From Oikopleura dioica (Eukaryota > Chordata > Appendicularia > Copelata > Oikopleuridae), in NCBI GenBank assembly GCA_907165135.1, contig OU015566.1, positions 1,552,501 through 1,616,500 of the forward strand: 64,000 nucleotides of DNA. Reading direction: 5' to 3'. The notes beneath the pieces were generated by a model that saw nothing but the letters and a program-made list of their open reading frames with translations, was not told the origin of the DNA and did no database searches. This document shows, piece by piece, positions 54,001-64,000 of the stretch. The position numbers were made by a program, and so were the translations under genes. Within the stretch, counting starts at the first letter, position 1. Every line of letters begins with the position of its first letter.

Positions 54001-57000
54001 GGCGCTCATTGCAGAAGTCCGAGCGACGATTTCAGTATCAGACCAGCTGAGGACGGTGGCAGTATTATCTCCAATCATGACGGAGCTAGTATCGTCGTCA
54101 CAGCTGGAGGAGAAGCCATTGCCAGTGAGAGTGATTGTCTCGCCACCGATCACAGTAAGCTCAGACTGCGAGACAGAAGAAAGAATGGGAGTTGGACCAG
54201 CACAGCCTGGAAGACAGTCGGTATGAGCAGCTGTTCGGCAAACGAGGGTGTCGTAAGTGACCTCGAATCCAGTTGAGTCGCAGTCGACGACTTCGCCGTT
54301 CATGCTGACCTGAACAACTTGGCCAGCTCTGAAGCCAGTACCAGAAGCAGTGACGATTTGACCACCATTATTGGAACCAGTTGTTGGAGTAGACGAAGTG
54401 ACTGAGCTCGAGACAGAGACGAAAACGCCTGATGGGGCGTCACCATTCTCTGGAATGTGAAGAACGACCTCCCAAGAGCCGACTGGAACTTGCCCAACAG
54501 TGCAGGTCACAGATGACGCGGTATTTGAACAATCTGTAGATGCAACACCATCGATATGAATGTTGGCGTTCTTGAGTGTTCCAGAGTAAGAGTTCTTGTT
54601 GAAGTTGACCGTGATTGAGTCGCCAAGGGAAACAGCGTCGCCATCAGCAACACTCACACTTGTGACGGACACAGTGTGAGCGTTCGAGTATCGGAAATCG
54701 CAATTGTCGCAAGCTGATCGCTGACCATTGGCAATCACGACAACTTGAGGCTGATCGTGAGATGTGGCGGTCAAAGATCCAGGGAGAATCGGAGAGTAAA
54801 TACCAGCTCGTGTTCGTTCTTCAGTTCCACTTCGGAAATTTTGATGACGGCCGTTTGTGTTGAGAGTGAAGCTCTTCAGAGCGAACATTTTCATCTGACC
54901 ATGCTCGTAAGCCTGAATTCTGAATCTTGGACCCCATTGAGCAGAGCCGTATCTCGAAACGCGAACTTTGAGTCCGTCATCTTGAAGTTCAGGCCACGTC
55001 TCGTGGAGAGCATCTTGAATAGTGTACTGTGAGATGTGGGAACCAAAAGGTAGAGTTAGCTCGGTAGGACTGTCTCCGTAGGTGATTGTCATTTCTCCTC
55101 GGGGGTCTTCATTGATGTATGATTTTCGGAAGACGTGGACGTGAAGAATGTGTCGAACGTTGTTAGAGTTTTTGTAGTTGAATCGACCGTAAAGGTATTC
55201 TCGGGTGATATCTTCCTGGAAACCGTAATCATTTTCGTCCTGAACGGCGATGTTAGCATCCCACACATTAACTGGAACAGGAGACATGCTAGTCCAATCA
55301 GCTCCTGTCGAGTCTGTAGCAGCATCGGAATCAGCAGCAAGAGTAACATCACTTGGTGCCTTGATCTTAATGAGTGGAGAAATATATCCATTCACTGGAT
55401 AATCATGATAATCGTTCCAAGTGAATCGATAAGCAGATCCTCCATTTCTTGAATATTTGTCAACATGGATCTTCCAAATTGCAGTTCCGCCCTGTTTGAA
55501 TTGAGGTCGGGTAACCTGCATCTCATATGGTTCGCGCATCTTTCCGAGAACGAATTCATCGACGAAAATAGGCATGACCTCATCATTTCGAAGTTGAATG
55601 TGGTAGATTAAGAACTGATCTTCTGTTCGAGTGTGATCGTATCCTTTGTAAGCGATATGGCTGTCGATGAGGTCAAGAGCGTTCCAGCATCCCCACTGCC
55701 AAGATTCTTCATTGTTTGTATGGCCAGCGATTGGAACATACGCCCAGTTCTGCCAGTGTCCAGTGCTTCCATCAGTTCTAACATAGGAGTAGCGAACGTA
55801 GAGCAAGATTTTATCGATATCTCCTCGATGAGCAAAGCAAAAGTCTCCTGTTTCGAATCCATTAGCTGGACCAACCTGTTTATTTCCATTCTTCTGAGCA
55901 TGATGGTTGAAAATGTCCCAATGATGAGTTCGAAGAACTCTCTTTCCGCACCAAGCACCGACAGATCTTGTTCGATGCCACTGGTCAGGCCAGTAGTTGT
56001 TCTCTTCATAATCGTTCTGGAAATGAATCGGGTTCATGGATCCGGTTTTCGTGCACTCAGCCGAGAAGTATGGTTCCATAATATCTCGAACGGTATCTTC
56101 GAATGTTCCTGTGTTGTCTTTATCGTAGCCAGCAAGGGTGCCAGTTTCGACACAATAGTCATCTCCACAAATTTCCATTTGGAATCGTGGGCTGACATCA
56201 TCGTCGAAGGACTCGCCATCACCAAGACCAACGCCATTGTCCTTAAAGTCAACATCCCAGGCAACGTTGATCCACTGTGCATCACGGTTTCGATCTTGCT
56301 CGAAGTAGATATCTTGTCGGGCGTCAATGTAAGCAGCTTCGTAGAGCTTCTCATCTCTATCTCGTTTGAGATCATGCCAGGTTCCCGTACCATCTTTTCC
56401 GAGGTACTGGACTCCGACATAGGCGTAACCAGGTCCACCACCATTTGCCGCAGAAACAGAAATAGGGAAAGCTTCTCCCTTTGAGAGTGTGTAGAACGGA
56501 GAATGCGCATCAGGAGTATTTCTGCACTGCTTATCATTCTCGCCGCAAACAGCGTAGACATGGCCGATTCGTTCCCACTCTCCGTTCGATTGATCTTTCA
56601 CAGTCGAAGCTGTTAGGTCGTCATCAACGGCGAAAATGAATTTATAGACACCATCAAGAGGAGCAACAAAATTTGTTTCTCCTCGGATGCTCCAATGTTC
56701 CTGATTTGGTGAGTACTCTCCATAAAGGTGTTTCTTCGAGTTTGAGAATTTTCCTTGCATCAGGAGACCGTCCAAATCTCTATGAGCAAGATGATCCGCT
56801 AGCTCATATTCAGCTGTTGTTCTTTCCCATTCCAGCTGATAATCGCCTGTGTGACCTCGCAAAACTTTAACGTCGAACCCTCGATTTCCAAGGAAAGGGC
56901 CTGTCTTTTGATCGCATCGTCGAATTTGACAGTTTCTCCAGTGGCCTTCTGGAGTTTGACAATACGGCATCGCGTTGTACTGTGGAGTTGGATTTCGACA

Positions 57001-59286
57001 GAAAGAGCCTTCGGCGCAGACTCCATCCCATTGTCCGGTAACAGCAGTTCCATTGTAGAAATGACCACGCCCAGAGAAGCAATCGAGTTCCTCAACATGG
57101 TTGTCAGCATTGAAGTAGCCACCAAAAGCGTCGGTTTCTGGAGCCCAGTGTGCAGCGATCCAATCAGCAGTTGTCGCGAATTCTTTGTCAGCTCCAACTC
57201 TATCTTCGCCGACGTAATCGTAATGATCGCAATCGTCTTTTGTTTCCCAAACCCACGCCATGCACTTGGCGTCACGTCGGCAGAGATCTTCGCACTTTTG
57301 AGCACTTCCTGTTGCTCGTGAAAAGTATTTGAAATGAGCGTACTCGAATCCATCAAGTGGGACGAATTGTCTGTTCTCGTACCATGATCCTTCAGCTTCT
57401 TCACCAGCAGCGACTCGGCAAGTGATCTCAGTTTCGGTCATCGTAAGGACTTCGCAATCGACACCTCCGACTTGAATACTTACAGTGCCGCCTTTTCCGT
57501 CACTGGTAAAACCAGTACCAGTGACTGTAAGAATAGCTCCACCATTGACGGAACCGATTTGAGGAGAAACTGAGTTGATTTGAGGGTAGATTTCGAAGGA
57601 AGTTGGGAGAAGATCTTCATTTCCGAACCAATTCTGGTATCGGCCGTGAACATATGCTCGACCCTGGTGATGAGTCTGATAGGTGAAGTTGTAAGCACCT
57701 GGAATAGGAGCTTTTGGCAGCATTTGGATGATACCGTCGTTTCCATTCTTAATCGAAACCTGCATCTCATGAGAGATACCGCAGTTTTCATGAGTTCCGC
57801 AGTTTTGTCCATCGTTGAGGAAGATCTTGAGCTCGGATTTGAATCCATCGTTGTCATCAACAACCTTGGGCTGTTCGTGAAGACGGTTAGCGTGGAAGTC
57901 CTCGTCGTCAAGTCTTGCAACGACGTCGGTAAACTGTCGACCCCAGATTTCTGTGATACCAGGAATGCAGTAGAATCGAACTTTGATGTCTGGGCATTTG
58001 ATTGTTTCGATAGACTGGAGAGCGTCTTCACATCGAACACCTTCGAATGGAGAGAAGAAAGCAGTGTCGCATCGGCCGTCAGCATTGACATTAGCGGTAG
58101 TAAGGAACTCTTCGTCAAGTTCGGTGTTCCAGGCCTGGATCTTGACTGGCGATGTGCAGTGCTGGAAGTCAGCTCGGTTTCGAGAGTAGATTTCGGTGAA
58201 TGACTCCTCTTCAACACCATCTGATGGGTTGTCAATGTTGTACCAGCTGGTCCAGAAGGCACCGTCGTAGTCCCAGCTTCCTCGTGGTCGAGCTGGAGCA
58301 GAAGCAGATGGGTAGAAATGGTAGACTTTTGGAGCGTATCCCTCTTCGATGTTCATGTGACCAGCGTTGAGAACGTCACCGTCATCGATGGTCATTTTGA
58401 TGTACCATCTTCCGACGAAAGGAACGGCGGGGAAGAGACAGACAACAAATTGAGCGCCGTTGAGTGGTCGACCGTGAAGGGTCAACATACGGTCCAAGTG
58501 ACAGTCGACTCGGTCTCCTTCTCGCTCACCCCAGATCTTGTAGTTTTCACCCTCACCGGTTTCCTCGTTGTCGGAGGTGCCGCCGAGATCGATCTGCTGG
58601 GATTTCAGGTTGTCACCATAGATGGTCAAGTAGATTTGACCAAGTGGCGATCCGTTGGAAGGAGCGAGGCCGGAAATTTTTGGTGCTCCTCGGACAAGAG
58701 CGCTCGTTCGTGGCCGCTCTCGGGCGATGTCGACATCGGTGAACATGTCGGTGACGAATCGATGCTTTCGCGGCTGACGATCAGTGTCGATCGAAAACGT
58801 AATCGTATCGTAATCGACATATCTTGCGTCGTCTTCAAAGAATGCTCCGCGAATGAAGTACTCGCCGTCGTTTTCAAGGTCGGATGGAATGCCAAAAGTA
58901 CAGCTAAGGTACCAAGCGCCAGGCTTGGTCAGAGGAAGAGGTTCTTCATTTTCGACCTGAGATGGCCAGAGACGGAAGTTTTTCTCTTGAACCAGTTCGC
59001 AAAGAAGCTGGACGGTGTTCAGCTCATCATCGCGGTTTACAGCTTCAATTGCCCATCTAGAAAATTTACTGAGAAAAAAGTTCTCTAAGGAGAAATCGAA
59101 GATTCGACGAGTGTCACGTAACATTTTGTAAAGCAATTTTTACCTGTCAGAATCGGCAAGTTGCTTGAGTTCGGGCCCGTAGATCTCTACGCGATCGTTA
59201 GGGTGGTAGACTGGGTACTGCACGTTGGACAGCGGTAGATAAGCCGCCCGGGAGAGCCCCAGCAGTAAACTGCTTAAGACTATCAT
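42017..59286 (-). CDS. Giant fibrocystin-L (PKHD1L1)-like secreted protein with C-terminal ZP domain, 5659 aa
   Basis: Exons 59286-59144, 59056-47448 (11.6 kb), 47397-43574, 43527-42667, 42620-42334 and 42272-42017 join in phase (16980 nt). A 50-bp GT-AG intron (47447-47398) explains the apparent frame change at 47.4 kb. Order by approximate residue: signal peptide MIVLSSLLLGLSRA; about ten IPT/TIG repeats (e.g. GGAILTVTGTGF); a PA14-like region 770-940; a cupredoxin-like segment near 1820-1925 (VGDEIEWWW, GTYHYSTGYI); an EGF-like domain near 2405-2450; first G8 at 3050-3180 followed by a parallel-beta-helix region; second G8 at 3950-4130 with more beta-helix repeats; a ZP domain at 5300-5550; a Cys-rich EGF-like module (GGVCFCPDGF) and a basic tail. 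Possible furin sites are GRKRR and RRKRR. Vertebrate PKHD1L1 has no ZP domain and is membrane-anchored; here no membrane segment is seen. Confidence 0.93.
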
Positions 59287-59289
59287 CGT

Positions 59290-61360
59290 CAAGAGTTGAC
59301 TTTGTCTAAAAGGAAAATCAGATTTTGCCCTCGAAGGTGAAAATCGCTATTTAGGTCTGAAATTTTTAAAATTTCAAATTTTTTATTGAAAGAAAAATAT
59401 TTTTTTTTTCATAGAAACGAAATATTTTCAAGTTATCCGAGTTTTAATGATTTATTATTGGTGTGATTAAATATATTTTTTTTTCGTTAAAAATCTAGAA
59501 TTAGTTATTTTATTAATCAAAGCTTTTTTTTCTCCTCCTCGAAAACCCCTGATGAGTGATTTTGATATTTCTCTTATTCATATTTTATTACAAAATATTT
59601 TTAATTTTTTCGTAAAAATGGATGTACCTCTCTCGGCGATGAAGTTCTAAGTGATCAGAATTCAGAGTATAGGCGAAAGCCGTGGCGGTGGTGGTGGCGC
59701 TCCTTTTGGCCCGCACATGATAACGGGGCTCGGCTGATAAGCAGCTACGAGCCCGAAGTATTTCTGATTTGACGTTTTGTACCCAACTGACTTTTTTAAA
59801 CGATAATTAAGGGTCACCCGGATTAAAACGAATCGATAAATTATCATCTTGTTTGAAATTTACGGAAAAATAAACGATTTTGAAGGAAAAAAAAGGTTGA
59901 TTTTTATTAAAAATAATTTTTCTAATTCACGAATATCTTCTTGAATCCCTTATTTTATTGTCAAAAAGAATGATCTTAAAAAATTTTTAAGAAAGAAATC
60001 TTGTAATTCTATGTTTCAAGAAGACCCACCCTTATTATCCGCTTCAAAAATTGATCCCTCGGTCAATCCTTTTAGCATCTTTTGATCCCACGCCGAATAT
60101 TCTAGCGCCGATTCTGATTTATGGACCGCGCGACATGACATTTCCCATGTTTCGATAAGATGAATTAGATGCTTTTCTCGGGCGAAATCTTGCATCGCGC
60201 ATCTGCGTCCTCCAAATGCTTTGGAAATGGCGTTGTCGACCATTGTCACTTTTGATAAAAACACATATCAACTCAGACGGCGGCTCTATTTTGGGTGGCG
60301 AACGCACAAGTTGCCGTGCTTGGAATTAAGCCTTATCAGGAAGACTGATAAGCGGCCTTGTCCGCAGCCTCATTCTAGAGTATTCCAAATTTCCCTTTGA
60401 GTTTTATCATACGAACATAATTATTTAAGGGGGTAGTTATGGTTTAACTTGATCTTTGGTCGCAAAAATTACTCGAAATAATATTTGAACCGGCAGAAAA
60501 TCGAATTTTTGGCAAATTTTCTTAATTTTTTCGATATTTTTTCAAGAAAATTTCTGTAAAACAGCTCAAAATCCGCAAATTTATGATAAAAAAAAATCAA
60601 AAAACGAAGATTAAATTCATCGAGAATGAGAAAAAACGAAAAATAAGGGTGTCACTACGATAAATCTTCCGAATCCCCGTTTTGACCGGTGTTATCACCC
60701 GAGAGTCTAGTACCACAAGGCAAATTCTAGCGCAGCGCTGAAGATCTACTAGACTACGTCCTGCATGAATAACAAGCTGTAAGAATTTTCAAGAATCGCG
60801 TTCGAGAATGTCACGGGACTCTCTTTTCAGTACACTGAATTTAAGTCCACCCCCGGGCTGATAATAAGGGCTTGCGGTTTGAGCTTGTTTATCTTGAAGG
60901 GTGCTTATTTTTAGGTTGAAGGGCGGCTTTTCCTGAATCCAGAATTCTAGCGAACAGACTCGAATAAACAGAAAATTGGGAAATAATGCAATCAAAAACA
61001 TGCAGTCTTGCAGCCAATTAACGAAGACAACCTTCAAAAAAGTCAGCTACAACGGCATGGAAAGCCTCCACTTACAGCAGATAAGGGCTTATCAGAAAGC
61101 CAAATTGGTGCACCGCACCGCCAGGGCGGGGCCATTACTAAGGACCACTATCTCGCTGTTTTCTTATCATTTCAGGGTTTTACAAAAAGCTTTTACCGCG
61201 AAAATTTCTTCCAAAAGGATCAGAAATCAATTCTTTCAATGCGAAAAAGATGATTTTTTTTGATTGGAAATAAGTGATAAAAGAAAAAAAAATGACGCGC
61301 TCTTTATGATGAGTTTTTATTGCGACAAAGATAAAATGAAAAATATAAAGTACTTCGGAG
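59290..61360. other. Repeat-rich intergenic region upstream of the fibrocystin-L gene
   Basis: No convincing gene. Several 60-100 bp stretches share GATAAGG/CTTATCA-type motifs and short GGC-rich pieces (59700-59750, 60270-60350, 60850-60900, 61075-61140), suggesting old dispersed repeats. Open frames at 60016-60264 and 60976-61263 look like chance or repeat-derived. Confidence 0.4.
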
Positions 61361-61367
61361 AGAAATA

Positions 61368-62751
61368 ATGATGGATCAGTGTTTTTCTATTTCTTGCGAT
61401 AAGACGAAAAATAGGGATGAACGCGACATACAGATCGATGCGGACCTTAATTGTTTACAAGCGAAGCACCCGATTGTTCAGGGCATTGGAGATTTTGTGA
61501 ATAAATACGATCCTACTAGGAAGGGGTCGTCAAAAATGATATTTTTTTTATAAAAAAATTTTCAAAGAATTTTTATTTTTTTTTCTTTTGATGATTTCTG
61601 AAAAGTGAGAGCTGCAAACTCGACGAAAATGGAATTGCCGCCTTCGATTTCACGGATTCAGAGTGCCTCGAAATCACAGTTGGCCAATCTTAAGCCGAGA
61701 ATGGCCCGAACTCTGATGAGTACGATGAAATAATTTACACCGTCACTTATGAAAAACGCGTTGCGGACGATTTGGTCGCTCAATATGACTTAGAACAAGT
61801 CCAGATTGCTTATGCTGTCGAATGTAAGGGCGATCGATCTAGAGAAGTGGATGCAATCGGCGTTTCATTGGAAGGAATGGATGTGTCTGAGTTCGAGGAT
61901 ACAGTGGAGTCACCAGCGGGTAAAGTCGACAAAGCGAACATGCCCGACATGACTGTTGATGGAGCGCAATTCAATCCGAACGCTGTGTTTCCTCCTGGAA
62001 AAACAATGAAATTAGATTTTTCGAATGTCTTTGAGAATCTTATGTAAAATTTGATGCTATGAAAAATTAACTAAACTAATGGTTTTCAGGCAATATCGAA
62101 TAGACAATTGTCAGTCAAACGGAGCTCCTTTCGTTACAAAAGGGTGTCTTGAAGAAAACTGGGATCAACTTGGCTTTGATATAGGAAATTGCTCAACAGA
62201 GCTTTTTTCTGTTTTATAAAAATTAATTTTAATTTGAGTTCTGAAGACTATTGAACGCAAAATAAGACAGTCGATCGATGACAATAACAATCGCGCCTGT
62301 TTTAGCGGTAAATTCAAAGAATCTGATGGAGATTTCTTGCGAAGGTATTTTCAAGAGTTTGAAACTGATAGAAATTTATTTCTCAAGTTATTTTTTGCAA
62401 CAGCTGCCAAGGAAAATCAATTGACTATGGCAAACTAGATTCTGATGATTATTACCAGACGTTTATTGGACTATCGACCAGAAGTCTCAGCGAGCAAGAT
62501 AGAACTTTGTCTCAAAAATTCTTAATCCAACCTTTTGATGATCCTGTTTTGATAAAAATTGATAACCTCGAAATGGTATGGACGATGATATAGAGATATG
62601 GACACAATTCAATATTAAGTTGGTTGAGCGAGAAAGAATACTTGGAACCGAACTTGAGAAATCTATAGCGACAAATCGAGCTAAAGATGTCGTGAAAGAA
62701 AATGGGTTTTTGTCATTCATTCTTTTCTTGTTAATGATTTTGCTCAATTAA
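61368..62751 (+). pseudogene. ZP-like extracellular protein gene with an in-frame stop (pseudogene or special reading)
   Basis: Coding-like exons: 61368-about 61530 (DQCFSISCDKTKNRDERD); from about 61607 (ESCKLDENGIAAFDFTDSEC) through 62044 (TVTYEKRVADDLVAQYDLEQ, VECKGDRSRE, FNPNAVFPPGKTMKLDF); 62089-62217 (YRIDNCQSNGAPFVTKGC); 62400-62577 (SCQGKSIDYGKL, LIQPFDDPVL); and from about 62626 (ERILGTELEKS) ending in a hydrophobic GFLSFILFLLMILLN. The Cys pattern and eight-strand-like spacing resemble a ZP domain with a membrane or GPI tail. Within the second exon a TAA at 61690-61692 interrupts the frame between VGQS and AENGPNSDE, with no intron that removes it. Either the gene is dead, the base is an error, or the model is wrong. 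Confidence 0.4.
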
Positions 62752-62918
62752 AACTGACATTGACCCTTTTTTGTTTTTATTCGCACCGTTACCGACTGTA
62801 AATTTCGGATTTTAAAAGTTTTTCTTTGTTGTCTCCCAAAAATTCCAAGGGAAGATCTTTTTCTTTATTTCAAGCAATCAGACTGACGATTCAACAAATC
62901 GATCAAATTTTGACCGAT

Positions 62919-63140
62919 TTAAAACTCGGACATCCTCAAAATTTCCCTCCAAACATCCCTCTCCACAAATTGCCGGCGAAGTAGTGCGTGAATAAATACG
63001 GCAATTTCACGAACGAAAGGCGGCTTGAGCCCAATAAAACCCAAATCGGAAGCAATTTTCGTGTTCGCGAAAGACGCTCGAGCGACAAGCGGAAATTTTA
63101 AGTTGTCTTTTTTCTTGTTCTTTGAAAATTTTTGGCTCAT
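62919..63140 (-). CDS. Small basic protein, uncertain
   Basis: From the ATG at 63140 the frame reads MSQKFSKNKKKDNLKFPL, then SFANTKIASDLGFIGLKPP and ends RRQFVERDVWREILRMSEF (73 residues). No intron, no recognised domain. Composition is protein-like in the second half. It may be real, or the end of a larger gene. Confidence 0.3.
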   Translation of the reverse strand: MSQKFSKNKKKDNLKFPLVARASFANTKIASDLGFIGLKPPFVREIAVFIHALLRRQFVERDVWREILRMSEF

Positions 63141-63541
63141 GAGTTTTTCTTTTTTTGGTAAAAATACTAGAAGAAGATACACAAATAGATAGAGCTCAGG
63201 AGCGAGAAATAAGTAACATTAAATTTGGATAGGCTTGAAAATTCAAATTTCTTTTTTTAAGAAATTACCAATTTTTCGTCCTCGATATCTTCTTATGGTC
63301 TTAGTTTTTCATTATATTTGCATGAAAAAAGTCCATGAATGATTCTTGTCAGCCTTGGAACTTCTATCGCCAAGATCTCCTACCGATCAACCTGATAGTT
63401 CTGGGTATCCTTTCAAATTGCCGAGCAAGGTGGCCATCTGATCTGAACTAGTGACTCTTTTCTAGACCCGGTCAGATTCTAGCGCACCTGTCCGATCAAA
63501 ATCGCGAAGGACGACCACTCTAGCGCCGCTCCGAGCCCTTT

Positions 63542-63786
63542 TATAAACCTCGAGAACAATTCAAATTTCATAAAAAGCACAAAACAGTTTAGAAAAAAAC
63601 TTAAAAATGCTCAACGAAAGCCTAAACGAAAAATTGATGAACAAGATGATTTCTATTTTCAGCTGCGGATCAAGCACTTTTGAAAAATTCGAAGACGAGA
63701 AAAAACTTCCAGAGACGCCCGATTTTGGAATGAAACGAAGATCTATTCATTTTTCGATGATGCTTGATCATTTGACCAAGCTTTGA
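63542..63786 (+). CDS. 59-aa protein gene with TATA box
   Basis: TATAAA at 63542-63547 lies 60 bp upstream of an ATG (63607) opening a 59-codon intronless frame that ends TGA at 63784-63786. The product starts MLNESLNEKLMNKMI, has SIFSCGSSTFEKFEDEKKLP, and ends SMMLDHLTKL. There is no signal peptide or known motif. The TATA-to-ATG spacing fits a short 5' UTR. It falls below common length cut-offs. The interval given includes the TATA box; the coding part is 63607-63786. Confidence 0.45.
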
Positions 63787-63869
63787 GTTCCTTCCTTTTA
63801 GTTTCACTATTCATTCTTTATTTATATTTTCTGTAAAAAGACAATACAAATATCATTTTTATTTTTTGC

Positions 63870-64000
63870 TTATTTATTGACAGGATCATTTGGGTGAGCA
63901 GCTGCCCATCTTCGTATTCCGTCCATGGTTCCAGCCACGGCTTTAGAATCGACAGGGTCAAATCGATAGGTGTATCTGGTCAAATAAGTCACTGCATTCT
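63870..64000 (-). CDS. Last exon of a gene running off the right edge
   Basis: Open across the window end on the minus strand, reading YLTRYTYRFDPVDSKAVAGT, then MDGIRRWAAAHPNDPVNK and stop TAA (63870-63872). Trp/Ala-rich, protein-like composition, no stop in 42 codons. The AATAAA formed by the last two codons (63873-63878) probably serves as polyadenylation signal, overlapping the coding end. Family not recognised. Confidence 0.55.
   Translation of the reverse strand, partial: NAVTYLTRYTYRFDPVDSKAVAGTMDGIRRWAAAHPNDPVNK

Noticed and set aside
62487-62747. 86-aa minus-strand frame
   Set aside because: Antisense to the terminal exons of the ZP-like gene; composition is that of a shadow frame.
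1-64000. CRISPR arrays, bacterial operons or prophage
   Set aside because: The sequence is clearly eukaryotic (introns, AATAAA signals, metazoan domains). The only regular array, at 21-22.8 kb, is a contiguous satellite without unique spacers.

Overview
The window is eukaryotic genomic DNA, most likely from an appendicularian (larvacean) tunicate of the Oikopleura type. The reasons are: many splice-consistent introns of only 37-50 bp; chordate gene families (connexin, photomedin, gelatinase-like MMP, fibrocystin-L, DRAM, MGST1, myosin essential light chain); giant exons up to 11.6 kb; TTAGGG-type interstitial repeats; and a secreted Cys-rich/kelch protein of a style I associate (from memory) with the Oikopleura proteome. 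The species cannot be fixed from sequence alone. Exon models below were built by eye from splice signals and reading-frame phase. For eight genes (LU protein, fibrocystin-L, connexin, thyroglobulin-1 protein, nested peptide, light chain, MGST, coiled-coil protein) the joined exons give a length divisible by three with matching phase at every junction.

Layout. 0-2.4 kb: 3' part of a photomedin-like (OLFML2) gene on the minus strand, with a tRNA-Tyr gene and a 9-bp-flanked foldback element in one intron. 2.4-4.4 kb: non-genic, with a GAGCT minisatellite and telomere-like tracts. 4.4-9.8 kb: a plus-strand Cys-rich/kelch gene carrying MITE-like repeats. 10.3-13.3 kb: a gelatinase-type matrix metalloproteinase (minus). 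13.5-14.8 kb: two orphan exons and inverted repeats. 14.8-16.2 kb: a DRAM/TMEM150-like membrane protein (minus). 16.7-19.9 kb: a cluster of hairpin MITEs with a CTGACTCAGGGTC terminal motif, around a 50-aa membrane protein gene. 19.5-24.2 kb: a 487-aa coiled-coil protein whose exon is interrupted by a 2.75-kb element with perfect 15-bp terminal inverted repeats, a 9-bp target duplication and a 30-copy, 57-bp satellite inside. 25.2-31.9 kb: a 2146-aa GPI-anchored-type protein with 18 Ly6/uPAR domains. 33.2-34.9 kb: a connexin. 35.2-36.2 kb: a thyroglobulin type-1 protein with a small secreted-peptide gene nested antisense in its intron. 36.8-37.7 kb: myosin essential light chain. 37.8-39.1 kb: a ZP-domain protein. 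39.6-40.7 kb: microsomal glutathione S-transferase 1. 42.0-59.3 kb: a 5659-aa fibrocystin-L-like protein ending in a ZP domain instead of a membrane anchor. 59.3-64 kb: repeat-rich DNA, a ZP-like gene with an in-frame stop, a 59-aa gene with a TATA box, and the last exon of a gene running off the right edge.

Many products are extracellular or epithelial (ZP, LU, fibrocystin-L, MMP, photomedin, kelch, connexin). Genes alternate strands and show no clear operon, although neighbours lie close together and one pair is nested. The most unusual structure is the transposon-like insertion at 20452-23206, which appears to act as an intron.
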